Origin: Paenibacillus pabuli | GTDB lineage: Bacteria > Bacillota > Bacilli > Paenibacillales > Paenibacillaceae | Reading direction: 5' to 3' | Length of the DNA: 64,000 bases | Assembly (NCBI RefSeq): GCF_039831995.1 | Contig: NZ_JBDOIO010000005.1 | Coordinates: forward strand, 744,001 to 808,000 | Shown here: positions 8,452 through 19,094 of the stretch, piece after piece | How the letters are laid out: each line of letters opens with the position of its first letter | How positions within the stretch are numbered: position 1 is the stretch's first letter | Made by a program: the position numbers and the translations under genes | The notes under the pieces: generated by a model | Seen by the model: only the letters and a program-made list of their open reading frames with translations | What the model was told of the DNA's origin: nothing | Databases searched by the model: none

Positions 8452-8664
8452 ATGGAACGCACGCGTACCCTCACAGCCATGGATGAGGTTCATATGGCGG
8501 CCAAGCTGGCCGATCTCAAGGAAGAACATTACCGGAATACCCTAGCGTTAAGCACCATCATCGAGCTGCTGATCGACAAAGGCATTCTGACCCGCGAGGA
8601 AGTGGAACGTAAAGCCGCCGAGCTCGACAGCTTTATGGCTCACCCACCCTATCCCATGGCGTAG
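8452..8664 (+). CDS. Small conserved-looking helical protein (70 aa)
   Basis: 70 aa, predicted mostly helical and amphipathic, with the phrase LLIDKGILTREEVERKAAELD typical of a helix-turn-helix cap seen in small adaptor-like proteins. It has an excellent AGAAGGAGG ribosome site 8 nt before the ATG, the best evidence that it is real. It is one of the few rightward genes in this part and overlaps the 3' end of walJ by 32 bp tail-to-tail, so its transcript would be antisense to the end of walJ. Function unknown. Confidence 0.75.
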   Translation: MERTRTLTAMDEVHMAAKLADLKEEHYRNTLALSTIIELLIDKGILTREEVERKAAELDSFMAHPPYPMA

Positions 8665-9439
8665 GACGGTCATAATACGTATCACAGAGTTTGAACTCAT
8701 GATCTTTATAAAAACAGCCCCGGCTTTCCATGGCTTCACGCACCGTCATTTTCGCCAAATCCATCATATTATGGTCCCGGCTGAGATGTGCCAGATACGT
8801 GCGCTTGATGCGTCCGTTCATCAGTTCACTGAGCGCTGCCCCTGCCGCTTCGTTCGACAAATGCCCAATGTCGCTCAGAATGCGGCGCTTGGTGTTCCAT
8901 GGATAACGCCCCATGCGCAGCAATTCGACATCATGATTCGCCTCCAGCACAAGCACATCGGAATCTGCGATCGCATCGCGAACCTTGTCGCTCATATAAC
9001 CTAGGTCTGTTGCGACGGACAGCTTCTCGCTGCCATCATCGAACGTGTACCCCACGGGTTCCGCCGCGTCATGAGAGATGCCGAAAGATTCCACACGCAA
9101 AGAGCCAAAATCATGCTGCTCCCCCGTCTCGAACACTCTCCGGTTTTCCTCGGGAATGTTCCCAACCGACTTCTCCAAGGCCGCCCACGTATTCGTATTT
9201 GCATAGATTGGTAAATTATATTTCCGAGACATCGCGCCTAGTCCTTTAATGTGATCGGAATGTTCATGTGTAACCAGAATCCCGTCCAGCTCCGTTCCTG
9301 AAATCTCCCGTTCCAGAAACAAGGCTTCCAATCGCTTTGCACTAAGACCCGCGTCAATCATGAGGGACGTGCCCCCATGCTGTATAACCGTTGCATTCCC
9401 TGTCGAACCGCTGGATAACACGGTAAAATATATCCCCAT
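8633..9439 (-). CDS. walJ: Metallo-beta-lactamase-fold hydrolase WalJ (YycJ)
   Basis: 268 aa. MBL-fold hydrolase with the metal motif THEHSDH (about 56-62) and the second-half histidines in GISHDA and LEANHD. It closely matches the YycJ/WalJ family, cytoplasmic nuclease-like enzymes encoded at the end of the walRKHIJ operon and linked to coordinating DNA replication with cell division. Six bp separate it from walI, so it is co-transcribed. Catalytic residues look intact. Confidence 0.95.
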   Translation of the reverse strand: MGIYFTVLSSGSTGNATVIQHGGTSLMIDAGLSAKRLEALFLEREISGTELDGILVTHEHSDHIKGLGAMSRKYNLPIYANTNTWAALEKSVGNIPEENRRVFETGEQHDFGSLRVESFGISHDAAEPVGYTFDDGSEKLSVATDLGYMSDKVRDAIADSDVLVLEANHDVELLRMGRYPWNTKRRILSDIGHLSNEAAGAALSELMNGRIKRTYLAHLSRDHNMMDLAKMTVREAMESRGCFYKDHEFKLCDTYYDRPTPWDRVGEP

Positions 9440-9445
9440 AACGCA

Positions 9446-10189
9446 TTACTCCCCTGGTTTGTCTGTCTTGGGACTGAAAACATCCCCACTGATGCCCTGC
9501 ACGTACAACACTTCGCCACTTTCCAGCACGAACCGCCATGCCGGCATCGCTACCTGTATATCGGAATTGAACAACTGGCCGTAGTAGCCCAGCTGAATGT
9601 CTTTGACAATGGCATCGTTCGGCAAAAAGTTCTCGATCAGCGTTCCCAGCGCCTTCGGCGCCGGAAGCACCTGCTGATCGCTCTCCTCTGCGGTTGTAAT
9701 CCGCACCGGAGTCTGACGGTAACCCGTAATTTTCTGATCGCTGTAGAACAGCTCCAGACTGACATTGAAGAGCGGCCACTTCCCATCGACAAGCGGATGA
9801 AGCACAAATGCCCCATCCTCCGTCATTAGCTGATCCAGCCGATACGTGCCGATCTGCGGAATTTCGCCCGCCAGCACGTCCTCAAGCTCCCTCTGCGAGA
9901 AGATTAGCTTGCTGTCCACCGGCTTGTCCAGATCCATTTGAATCCCCGTCTTGTCCTCTTCTATAAACTCATAGGACAGCTTGGGCAGCTTCGGCGTTTC
10001 GTTCGGAATCGGTGCCAGTACTTGAATGCCCTTCTCTTCCATCGCCTGCTGCGTATTGTCTGCCAGCGAGGTGAAGTCCAGATTGGCTCCGGCCGTCTCC
10101 CGCGCATCCATCCAGATCTGGTAACCCAGCACCAGATTGAGCAGCAGGAAGGCATAGATCAATACATTTTTCGCCCGTCCCCAATCCAA
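9446..10189 (-). CDS. walI: WalK regulatory membrane protein WalI (YycI)
   Basis: 247 aa. One N-terminal membrane helix (about 8-26) with a large extracytoplasmic domain, as in YycI, which with WalH forms a complex with WalK at the membrane and tunes its kinase activity. The start is a TTG (10187-10189) placed 8 nt after GGAGG, giving MDWGRAKN, the family N-terminus (MDW...). The open frame reaches 42 bp further upstream without support. It follows walH after a 272-bp gap that is much longer than usual for this operon and is described separately. Confidence 0.93.
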   Translation of the reverse strand: MDWGRAKNVLIYAFLLLNLVLGYQIWMDARETAGANLDFTSLADNTQQAMEEKGIQVLAPIPNETPKLPKLSYEFIEEDKTGIQMDLDKPVDSKLIFSQRELEDVLAGEIPQIGTYRLDQLMTEDGAFVLHPLVDGKWPLFNVSLELFYSDQKITGYRQTPVRITTAEESDQQVLPAPKALGTLIENFLPNDAIVKDIQLGYYGQLFNSDIQVAMPAWRFVLESGEVLYVQGISGDVFSPKTDKPGE

Positions 10190-10250
10190 AACATTCACCT
10201 CCGTTATTTGATATAAGACGACTAATCTCACACTGGGCCACTACGCGGTC

Positions 10251-10460
10251 AGAACAACCTTCCGATCGCTGTTACCCCCGGATTTCATGAATTCCTCTTC
10301 GAAAGGGGAAATCCGGTGGTAGCGTATGCTTCCGAAGTAGCTTTCTTTCAGAAAGCTTTTAGCGAACGCTCCGCTTCTTCAGGTTATTTCTGCCCTCTCC
10401 GTTATCGTGTGACCTTACACCTCGCTCCAAATCGAATGACTCCGGCACCCTAGAACAACC
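10251..10460. repeat. 192-bp element between walH and walI flanked by 9-bp direct repeats
   Basis: AGAACAACC occurs at 10251-10259 and again at 10452-10460, directly after the walH stop. The 192 bp between them contain two hairpins: CCGGATTTC / GAAATCCGG, and AGCTTTC / GAAAGCT with a 5-nt loop. Removing one repeat plus the insert would restore a short walH-walI junction of about 80 bp. The insert has no open frame of interest. I read it as a small inserted palindromic element with a target duplication, or an intercistronic RNA-processing or attenuation element. Confidence 0.5.
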
Positions 10461-10461
10461 A

Positions 10462-11742
10462 TCAAGAAACAGTGGTCTCCTCTCCGTTGCTGAAGCGGAT
10501 GACCCATACAGGGATCAGCTTCAGTCCACCCTCAATCGTGGACGGGCGATACGCCGGGTACACGTCGACCACTTGGCGGCTCTCACCAGCTACCTTCTCG
10601 ATCAGGGCTTTCAGCTTGTCGCCACCTGACAGCTTCACCGATTTTTTCGTTTCAGCACCTTCGTTCAGGTATTCCAGCGAACGTTCATAGCTGGACACGG
10701 TCTCCTGCTGCATCTCCATACTGATGGTGCCGAAGCGGAACTGTACCGAATCCATAATCGGAAAACTGCCGTAATACTGTTGGAACTCCAGATGCGTCTT
10801 GTTATCCACGGTATCCAGCATCATGCGTGAGCGGCCTTTCCAGCCGCCATGCTGATTCACAAAATCCACCGCAGACAGCGCGTCCTTCGCTGCATCAATC
10901 TGTCCTGCAGGTGGTGCAGCCGGATCGGTATAGCTGATCCAACGCTGATCCTGCTTCACTTGCAGACTTCGTTTGCTGTCCGTATAGATCTCCGATCCAT
11001 CCTTTTCCCGAATATTCCGGGTCATGCTGGGATCGAAGAACAGGCTGCGCTGCATCTGCTCCACAGTAAACTGCCCTGTCGGTACATCCGCTTCAACCGC
11101 ATCCAGCGACTCTGCCGGAATATAATATCCACCGTCCGTCAGCGTGTATGGCGTCCAATTGGTACCGAAGTCGACATGCTGCTGCACGTCCTGTACCGTC
11201 AAGTCAGCCTGAGTTGCTTCATAGACGACATCACCCTTAGCACTGAAGAACAGTGCATGGGCTTTGGTTTCATTTTTCGCCGTATAGATCGAGATCCGGT
11301 TAATCGTTTCGCCCTGAAACAAGGAGTCCGTACCAAGCCGCATCACTCGCTGCAGCAGGGCAACCGGAATACCTTCCTTGAACGACAACTCAATGCCGGG
11401 GTTATCCTTACGGATCCGATCCCAGTTCACAGACTGGATGGTACGCCGCTGGAAATCATCAAATGTACGTCCTTGCAAACGTGAATAGATCAGCTGGTAG
11501 AAGGTATTGCCTGGGTAAAACACCGTATGTTTGTCCTCTCCCATATGAATCATCATCTGGTCGGGGAAGATCAGTTCCTCAATATCTCGTTCCTGACCCA
11601 TGTTCTCGGTCTTCACATAGTTCGTCTCAGACGTCACAATCGAATCCCCGCCACCGGGCAAACGATAGATCAGAAAATAACTCTGCACCAGACTGGCGGC
11701 AACGAGAGAAGCGAGCACCAGGGATTTAATCCGTTCCTTCAA
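10462..11742 (-). CDS. walH: WalK regulatory membrane protein WalH (YycH)
   Basis: 426 aa. One N-terminal membrane helix (about 6-26) and a long extracytoplasmic region, the layout of YycH, which binds WalK together with WalI. Start TTG at 11740-11742, 8 nt after AGGAGG; the frame reaches a GTG seven codons upstream, but that would destroy the ribosome site. The gene overlaps the 3' end of walK by 17 bp, suggesting translational coupling. Confidence 0.93.
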   Translation of the reverse strand: MKERIKSLVLASLVAASLVQSYFLIYRLPGGGDSIVTSETNYVKTENMGQERDIEELIFPDQMMIHMGEDKHTVFYPGNTFYQLIYSRLQGRTFDDFQRRTIQSVNWDRIRKDNPGIELSFKEGIPVALLQRVMRLGTDSLFQGETINRISIYTAKNETKAHALFFSAKGDVVYEATQADLTVQDVQQHVDFGTNWTPYTLTDGGYYIPAESLDAVEADVPTGQFTVEQMQRSLFFDPSMTRNIREKDGSEIYTDSKRSLQVKQDQRWISYTDPAAPPAGQIDAAKDALSAVDFVNQHGGWKGRSRMMLDTVDNKTHLEFQQYYGSFPIMDSVQFRFGTISMEMQQETVSSYERSLEYLNEGAETKKSVKLSGGDKLKALIEKVAGESRQVVDVYPAYRPSTIEGGLKLIPVWVIRFSNGEETTVS

Positions 11743-13576
11743 GGTGCTCACCTCCTTTTTCACGCATAGGCAGTGTGAACGTTACGGTTGTGCCTACATC
11801 CACTTCGGACTCCAAAGAAATGGTGCCGTCATGTGCCCTAACAATTTCCCGGGCAATGGATAGTCCCAACCCTGTACCGCCCATACTGCGGGAACGGGCC
11901 TTGTCTACACGATAGAACCGTTCAAAGATACGATCCAAGTCCCGCTGCGGAATACCCATCCCCGTATCAGATACCGAGATGGCAAGAGTATGCTCATCAC
12001 TGCGTCTGGCTGCAATTGTAATCGTTCCGCCCTCCAGCGTATACTTCAGCGCATTGGACACGACATTATCCAGGACCTGATCAATCTGGTCCCGATCCAG
12101 TGGAACCTCAGGAATGCCATTCTCGACCGACAATACAGGCTGAATATCCTTCTGATGCATCTGGAATGAGAAACGATCCGTTACCTCCTCCAGCATGTCC
12201 ATAATATCGGTCGGCTGTTTGCGCAGCAGTGCTTCCTTGGAGTCGAGCCTTGAGAGATGCAGCAGATCCGTAACCAGCCGTATCATGCGCTCCGTCTCGT
12301 TCTGAATAACGCCAACGAACCGTCCAGCCAGCTGCGGGTCTTCAAGTGCTCCATCATCAAGCGCTTCTGCATAGCTCTTGATCGTCGTCAGCGGCGTACG
12401 CAGCTCATGCGATACATTCGCAACGAACTCGCGCCGGGATGCCTCCAGCTCTTCTTGTTCGGTAACATCCTGAAGCACAGCAATCGTACCGGTAATGCCC
12501 AGCTCACGCCGATGAACCGGCGTAAACGTCATGCGGATCACCACAGGGTCTTCCTGCCCGGCAGGTGCAATCTGCAGCAGCGTTGAACCCGTAAAACCAC
12601 TCGCCAGTGCTTCCGCATCTTCCGGATCAATACCGAGCAGAACGGCAAAATGCCTGCCTTCGATATCCGCAGGACGCATGCCCAAAATGCTGCTAGCACG
12701 GCGGTTGACCAGAATGACTTTGCCATACTCATCGGTTGCAACCACGCCATCACTCATGTTCGTCAAAATGGACGTCAGCTTCTCTTTCTCCTCTTCATTC
12801 TGAGAGAGCGCGTCCCGCAGGCGACTGGTCATATAGTTGAACGCCCGACTGAGCTGTCCAATCTCATCTGTGCCGAATACAGGCGTCTGCTGATCGAAGT
12901 TCCCTTCGGCAACCGCTGTTGCCCTGCGGGTAACTTCCTTGATGGGCTGCGTAATGGTATGTGACAGAATGACGCCGAGCACTGCGGTCAGCACCAAGGC
13001 GATCAGTATGCCGGAAATGAAAATTTTGTTGATTCCCTCCATGGTGGAGTACAGCTCGTTCATGGAGGCGGCGATGTAAACCGCGCCGATGATCTTGCCG
13101 CCGGACATGACCGGCTTGGCAACGACCTTTTTACGGACATTGTCCTCGTCCACAATGTACTCCTCATTATCCCGGATGCCCTGCAGTGCCCGGCTAACAA
13201 CGGTCTGGGTATTTTTGCGACCCACATAATCGGAATGTGAGCTTAAGGAAGTGGTCAACACTTTGCCACTGGCGTCCAGCACCTGAATCTCGGCACCGTT
13301 AATGTTGAACAGATTGTTCACCAGTACACGCAGGTTTTCCGTTTTGTCCTCGCCAGCCTCAGCTTCTCCACCAGCCATGGTCTCACCCACAAGAACGGAC
13401 AGCATTTCCGCCCGTGCCTGCAGATCCTCGGTAAAGTTGCTCGTCAGGGAGTTCTTCATCGCACTCACGAAATAAACGCCAATCAATTGCATCGCAATCA
13501 GAATCAGCAGTACATAGATAATAATCAGTTTCGCCTGAATCGTTCGGAAGAACGAAAATCGCGAGAAACGCCCCAT
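11726..13576 (-). CDS. walK: Cell-wall sensor histidine kinase WalK
   Basis: 616 aa, the standard length. Order: membrane helix (about 13-35), extracytoplasmic PAS-like sensor (about 36-183), second helix (about 184-205), HAMP (about 206-260), cytoplasmic PAS (about 268-370), HisKA with the phospho-acceptor His in VSHELRTPLTTI (near 390), and a HATPase with N-box (DNVVSNALKYT), G1 (DTGMGIP) and G2 (GGTGLGLSI). It phosphorylates WalR in response to wall state, mainly through lipid II or wall cleavage products. The start overlaps the walR stop by one base (TAATG), so translation is coupled. Confidence 0.97.
   Translation of the reverse strand: MGRFSRFSFFRTIQAKLIIIYVLLILIAMQLIGVYFVSAMKNSLTSNFTEDLQARAEMLSVLVGETMAGGEAEAGEDKTENLRVLVNNLFNINGAEIQVLDASGKVLTTSLSSHSDYVGRKNTQTVVSRALQGIRDNEEYIVDEDNVRKKVVAKPVMSGGKIIGAVYIAASMNELYSTMEGINKIFISGILIALVLTAVLGVILSHTITQPIKEVTRRATAVAEGNFDQQTPVFGTDEIGQLSRAFNYMTSRLRDALSQNEEEKEKLTSILTNMSDGVVATDEYGKVILVNRRASSILGMRPADIEGRHFAVLLGIDPEDAEALASGFTGSTLLQIAPAGQEDPVVIRMTFTPVHRRELGITGTIAVLQDVTEQEELEASRREFVANVSHELRTPLTTIKSYAEALDDGALEDPQLAGRFVGVIQNETERMIRLVTDLLHLSRLDSKEALLRKQPTDIMDMLEEVTDRFSFQMHQKDIQPVLSVENGIPEVPLDRDQIDQVLDNVVSNALKYTLEGGTITIAARRSDEHTLAISVSDTGMGIPQRDLDRIFERFYRVDKARSRSMGGTGLGLSIAREIVRAHDGTISLESEVDVGTTVTFTLPMREKGGEHLEGTD
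11844..11857. promoter_or_regulatory. Candidate Noc-binding site inside walK
   Basis: ATTTCCCGGGCAAT matches 13 of 14 bases of the Noc recognition palindrome ATTTCCCGGGAAAT. It lies inside coding sequence and could be chance. Confidence 0.3.
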
Positions 13577-14298
13577 TATATCCCCACGCTTTTGGGACTG
13601 CGCACGAGATAACCCAGCCCGCGGCGAGTCAGAATCGTTTCCGGTTTGCTCGGATTCTCCTCAATCTTCTCGCGCAGACGACGGATCGTGACATCCACGG
13701 TACGTACATCCCCAAAATATTCATATCCCCATACCGCCTGCAGCAGATGTTCCCGCGTCATGACCTTGCCGGAGTTCTTCGCCATATAATAGAGAAGCTC
13801 GTATTCACGATGCGTCAGATCAAGCGGTTCACCGCTTTTATAGGCCGTATACATGTCCATATCAAATGCGAGGTCAAACAAGCGCATGACCTGCTTCTCG
13901 TCGTCCTCCGGAGCCTCGGCAGCCATTGCAGGCTTCTGTCGTCTGCGCATCTGTGCCTTCACCCGGGCGAGAAGCTCCCGCGTACTGAAAGGCTTCGTTA
14001 CGTAATCGTCCGCACCCAGCTCCAGCCCGAGCACTTTATCAATCTCGCCGTCCTTCGCCGTCAGCATAATAATCGGCATCTCCAGATGGGCGCGTACCTC
14101 GCGGCATACATCCATGCCATCCTTGCCCGGCAGCATCAGGTCCAGGAGCATCAGATCCGGTTTCTCGGATAATGCCAGTTCAACCGCACGAATGCCATCA
14201 AAAGCACAGATGACCTCGTACCCCTCTTTTTCCAAGTTAAACTTCAGAATGTCCGCAATGGGCTGTTCATCGTCCACCACCAAAATCTTCCCCTGCAT
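13576..14298 (-). CDS. walR: Response regulator WalR
   Basis: 240 aa. Receiver domain (1-120) with the acidic pocket (Asp9/Asp10), phospho-acceptor Asp in [13 protein letters not shown] (about 53) and Lys in VTKPF (about 102), then an OmpR/PhoB winged-helix DNA-binding domain (about 135-235, [14 protein letters not shown]...[15 protein letters not shown]). It is the essential regulator of peptidoglycan hydrolase genes. First gene of the wal operon; ribosome site AGGGGTGA 9 nt upstream. A WalR box lies before the M23 peptidase gene just upstream. Confidence 0.97.
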   Translation of the reverse strand: MQGKILVVDDEQPIADILKFNLEKEGYEVICAFDGIRAVELALSEKPDLMLLDLMLPGKDGMDVCREVRAHLEMPIIMLTAKDGEIDKVLGLELGADDYVTKPFSTRELLARVKAQMRRRQKPAMAAEAPEDDEKQVMRLFDLAFDMDMYTAYKSGEPLDLTHREYELLYYMAKNSGKVMTREHLLQAVWGYEYFGDVRTVDVTIRRLREKIEENPSKPETILTRRGLGYLVRSPKSVGI

Positions 14299-14498
14299 CG
14301 GCTGTATTCACCCCTATATCCTGCTTGATCCGCCCTAGCGGTCTTTATCTCTTTTTGGATCTTATCTTCTATGAAAAACGTAATTCTAACGGTTTGATCT
14401 ATAATGGTATCTTTACTGTATAGTTTAACATACCTGAAGGACAGTCACATCCCGATCCATCGATCCAAATGCTACAAATTGAAAATATTTTACAGCAT

Positions 14499-14531
14499 GA
14501 AAAAACAAGGCCGGCATCTAAGCCAACCTTG
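14499..14531 (-). terminator. Terminator of the M23 peptidase gene
   Basis: Leftward 10-bp stem CAAGGTTGGC / GCCGGCCTTG (two G-U) with a 6-nt loop, then TTTTTTC. It isolates the M23 gene from walR. Confidence 0.85.
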
Positions 14532-14548
14532 CTCCTGATTTCTTTCCG

Positions 14549-16081
14549 TTAGTTGAGATATGTCATCGGATTTTCTGGCGTTCCGTTCTTGATAATCTCG
14601 AAATGCAAATGCGTTCCGGTCGAACGACCGGTGTTGCCCATAACGCCGATGCTCTCACCTTTTTCAATCACTTGTCCAACCTTTACGCCAATGCTGTCCA
14701 GGTGGCCATACAGTGTTTCATATCCGTTACGATGGTTAATGATAATAACATTGCCATACCCGCTCTTCTGTCCTGCAAAAGTAACCACGCCTTCATCGGC
14801 GGATTTCACATCCCGGTTACCTACCAGATCGACACCTTTATGTTGACGACCCCAGCGTTGTCCGAAGCTGCTGCTCATCGTTGCGTTCGATACAGGCCAA
14901 GCGAATTCACCTGTACCCTCACCGACCACTTTCGTTCCGCTCAGCACCACCTCAGTAACCGCTGCCTTGATGACTTCCTGGCCCAGCCATTCTTCCTTGA
15001 TGACTTCACCATTTTCCTTGGTTACACGGTATTGCATGCTTTTTAGTCCGCTTTGTCCAGGACGTACCACTTTGGTTGTGCCTGCTTTTAGCTCATCACT
15101 TTTTCGCACTTCAACTTGTGGTTTGATCTCAATTTGCTCCACGACCTGCTCAACCGACTTCACCGTAACTGCCGGTTTAGGCACCGTCAGCGTAAGCTCG
15201 TCCCCGATCTGCAGTGACGTTTCCTTGATGCCTGGATTGTTCTTGCGAATCTCGCTTTGCGTAATCTCATATTTGGCCGCGATGGAAGAGATCGTATCTC
15301 CTTCACGCACCACATAAGTTACAGGCGCATCTTTACCAACGGTTAATGCTTTAACCGCCTCGGACACATCCCATATTTTATTTGGATCCGCCTTGACTGC
15401 CTCTGTCGCCACATCTTCCTTGATGTCCACCGACTTCAGCGTTGTACTTGGCCCTTCCGCTTTGCTTGACGAGTTGGCCGATACTGCCTTCGTCTTGAGC
15501 GAACTACGCACAGCCGATGCCGATATGTATTTGCTCTGCACTTGTTCCAGTATGGCATCTGCTGTTGCCTGATCCTTCACAATGCCGATCACTTCGCCAT
15601 CCACTTTGAGTTCCACGCCTTTGGCATATGCAGTCAGCATATCACCGAGCTTGTCCAGCGTTTCTTCGCTGTTCACTTCAGGTTTGTACGCTTTTACCGT
15701 TTCGGTCGTGATGCCATCTGTGTTCAGCACCATTTCCGCGTCAGGATATTTATTTTGGTATTCCTCGGTTTTGTCTGCAAATAGTTTGTGTAACTGCGCT
15801 TCATCCGTAATGCTGCCAATCTCATTCCCTTTCACCATAACCTTGTAATAGGGAACGGTGTTTGCAGCAACGTATTGCTTGCCTGCGAATCCGATCGATG
15901 CAGCGATGAATACACCGCATGCTGCTGTAATGATCCATTTACGCAAGGCCAGAACGCGCTTTTTATTTACACTGAAGTTGGACATGCTCATGTTGTTTTT
16001 GTCTTCGGCCGTCCGGTGTTCTCCGGATTGTTCGTGTACCCGGTTTTTGTCCGGTTGGCGTATGCCTCTGAAACCTTTCAT
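14549..16081 (-). CDS. M23 peptidoglycan endopeptidase with LysM and G5 domains
   Basis: 510 aa. Cytoplasmic N-terminus (1-46), membrane helix (about 47-70), an extended domain with a YabE-like start, LysM (about 258-310, VREGDTISSIAAKYEITQ), G5 (about 310-385) and a C-terminal M23 LytM domain. The zinc and catalytic residues are in HKGVDLVG, LYGHLD and HLHFEI. It should cut peptide cross-bridges in the wall, bound through LysM. The ATG at 16081 has AAGGAGAGAATC upstream. A perfect WalR box lies 166 bp upstream, and the gene precedes the wal operon, so WalR control is likely. All zinc ligands are present. Confidence 0.93.
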   Translation of the reverse strand: MKGFRGIRQPDKNRVHEQSGEHRTAEDKNNMSMSNFSVNKKRVLALRKWIITAACGVFIAASIGFAGKQYVAANTVPYYKVMVKGNEIGSITDEAQLHKLFADKTEEYQNKYPDAEMVLNTDGITTETVKAYKPEVNSEETLDKLGDMLTAYAKGVELKVDGEVIGIVKDQATADAILEQVQSKYISASAVRSSLKTKAVSANSSSKAEGPSTTLKSVDIKEDVATEAVKADPNKIWDVSEAVKALTVGKDAPVTYVVREGDTISSIAAKYEITQSEIRKNNPGIKETSLQIGDELTLTVPKPAVTVKSVEQVVEQIEIKPQVEVRKSDELKAGTTKVVRPGQSGLKSMQYRVTKENGEVIKEEWLGQEVIKAAVTEVVLSGTKVVGEGTGEFAWPVSNATMSSSFGQRWGRQHKGVDLVGNRDVKSADEGVVTFAGQKSGYGNVIIINHRNGYETLYGHLDSIGVKVGQVIEKGESIGVMGNTGRSTGTHLHFEIIKNGTPENPMTYLN

Positions 16082-16246
16082 GATTCTCTCCTTTTCAGCA
16101 CTTCTCAGTTCGCATTTCTGTCAAGACACACCCATTCGTGTCTGTCTCAAGTCTGTCGATATTTGGTTCTGGGTGTCCGCAAATCAGGACTTTGGCTGCG
16201 CTCATAAAAGTGTCAAAATTTTAACCTTTTATCACACCCGTATACT

Positions 16247-16263
16247 TTAACACAGGTTTTACA
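16247..16263 (-). promoter_or_regulatory. Perfect WalR box upstream of the M23 peptidase gene
   Basis: On the minus strand TGTAAA-N5-TGTTAA, matching every base of TGTWAH-N5-TGTWAH. It lies 166 bp before the M23 start and is oriented with it. Confidence 0.75.
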
Positions 16264-16460
16264 CTCATTTCAACTCTAGGCGTCACAGCCCAAAGCCGCG
16301 CCCCGCTTGGTTTTCCTGTATTATCCATAACATGGCAGCCAGATATTCTTACCCATTATGCCTCGAGTTCAGGTATACTATGTAGTTTCGGTCTAGTTTT
16401 AAGACTAGGTTCTAAGACCCACAACAATGCGAAATTATTTTCATAAAAATACAATAAGAA

Positions 16461-16493
16461 AATCCCTCGCCAGATAATCTCCGGTAAGGGATT
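16461..16493 (-). terminator. Terminator of the 252-aa membrane protein gene
   Basis: Leftward AATCCCT / AGGGATT with a 19-nt loop, then TTCTTATT. Confidence 0.6.
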
Positions 16494-16610
16494 GTGTAAA
16501 AAAAGATACTTGGGATCCTATCTTTCACTTGGTTGCTCTCAGCTTGTGAAGAGTGGATTGCTGGATCCATAGATACGTACACTTTTATGCGTATTTTTGT
16601 ATACCGTCAC

Positions 16611-17369
16611 TTATTCGGCCTGAAGCACTTCCATAAGATTATCGTATTCCTCGCTCGTCAGATATTTCGATATCACCTGTTCAATGTCACGTAATTCCTG
16701 TTCGGTCAGGCCATCTTCCATCGCACCCGAGATTTGTTGCATTTCATTTTGGGGAAGCTTCGCCATCAGCAGACTGAAGATCTTCTCTTTTTCCTCCAGA
16801 GGCAGCTTGTCCTTTGTTCCCGTAATATCATCCGGTGATACCACAACAGCATCCTCGCCTGAAGCAGCAGAATTACCGGAGGTTCCTGCCGTACCATTGC
16901 CAGCTGCTGTTCCGTTTCCACTTCCGGTAGCACCTTCTGAAGCCTTATTGGTGTTTGTGTCTATGCTGTCTGTGCCAGCGTTGGTGCTCTCGTCTCCACC
17001 CGTAGAATCCGTCTGATCAGTTCCATTCGACCCAGCATCTGTATGGCCAGAACCATTCTCTGAGCTTGTATCTTGTTCTGTCCCATTCCCCATCACCGAT
17101 ATGGCGTCCTCTGGAACCTGCTCCTCTTCGGCTCCGGTCGGCTGATCCGTTGTTCCTGACCCCGGTTTGTTCTCCTCGCTCGCCTTACCGCCGAGCGCTC
17201 CCTGGAACATGGATGTTAACCCCAGCGGTTGCCCTTCCCACTCAATATTAAAACTCGCCAGCAGCGATTTCACATACGACTGTACTATTAATCCGGTCGT
17301 CAGCAAGGTCAATGAACTAACCAGCATGACGGTAAGTACGATTTTGACAAACCATTGAAGCAACTTCAT
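16611..17369 (-). CDS. Membrane-anchored protein with Gly/Ser/Thr/Asn-rich linker
   Basis: 252 aa. An N-terminal membrane helix (about 8-35) is followed by an external segment, a long low-complexity Gly/Ser/Thr/Asn/Asp linker (about 60-170) and a helical, acidic C-terminal domain (about 175-252). Start ATG 17369 follows GGAGGAGGAGAACAGGG; the frame extends 48 bp upstream without support. Such linkers usually let a domain reach through the wall. It sits between purA and the M23 gene with its own terminator. No family recognised. Confidence 0.75.
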   Translation of the reverse strand: MKLLQWFVKIVLTVMLVSSLTLLTTGLIVQSYVKSLLASFNIEWEGQPLGLTSMFQGALGGKASEENKPGSGTTDQPTGAEEEQVPEDAISVMGNGTEQDTSSENGSGHTDAGSNGTDQTDSTGGDESTNAGTDSIDTNTNKASEGATGSGNGTAAGNGTAGTSGNSAASGEDAVVVSPDDITGTKDKLPLEEKEKIFSLLMAKLPQNEMQQISGAMEDGLTEQELRDIEQVISKYLTSEEYDNLMEVLQAE

Positions 17370-17485
17370 CCCTGTTCTCCTCCTCCGATTATCCAACCTG
17401 TCTGTGGCCATCAGCACATCAGGTCTGTGATTCTACTGTTAATCAGTATTGACGGAAATCTCGGGATTATATCAGGAGATATGCG

Positions 17486-17526
17486 AAAAACCCCCAGCCA
17501 TCGCTTATCAGGCGATAACTGGGGGT
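17486..17526 (-). terminator. Terminator of purA
   Basis: Leftward ACCCCCAG...CTGGGGGT with an inner ATCGC/GCGAT stem, then TTTTTC. Very stable. Confidence 0.9.
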
Positions 17527-17544
17527 CTATGATTCAACTCTACA

Positions 17545-18900
<1,356 letters not shown>

Positions 18901-19001
18901 TCAAAGTGAAAATACCGGCGGAGAAGCGTGCTAACGGACAGTGAAAATCCCCCCGTATTACATTCCAAGGAAGGTTTTCGCTGCTTTAACGCAGCAATTC
19001 T

Positions 19002-19030
19002 AGTGTACCAGTCCGCTTTTTCAAAGTCAA
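19002..19030 (-). promoter_or_regulatory. Sigma-A promoter of purA
   Basis: TTGACT (-35) and TACACT (-10) separated by exactly 17 bp, 170 bp before the purA start and just downstream of the PurBox pair. Confidence 0.8.
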
Positions 19031-19034
19031 ATGA

Positions 19035-19078
19035 AATGGCGAACAATTGGTAATTGCAATACTCTAATGTTCGGAATT
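19035..19078 (-). promoter_or_regulatory. Paired PurBox operator (PurR) upstream of purA
   Basis: On the minus strand AATTCCGAACATT (19078-19066) matches all 13 bases of AWWWCCGAACWWT. An inverted copy, AATGGCGAACAAT on the plus strand (19035-19047), matches 11 of 13. They face each other across 18 bp, the arrangement bound by the purine repressor PurR, which responds to PRPP. Confidence 0.82.
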
Positions 19079-19094
19079 AACCCCATATTTCGAC

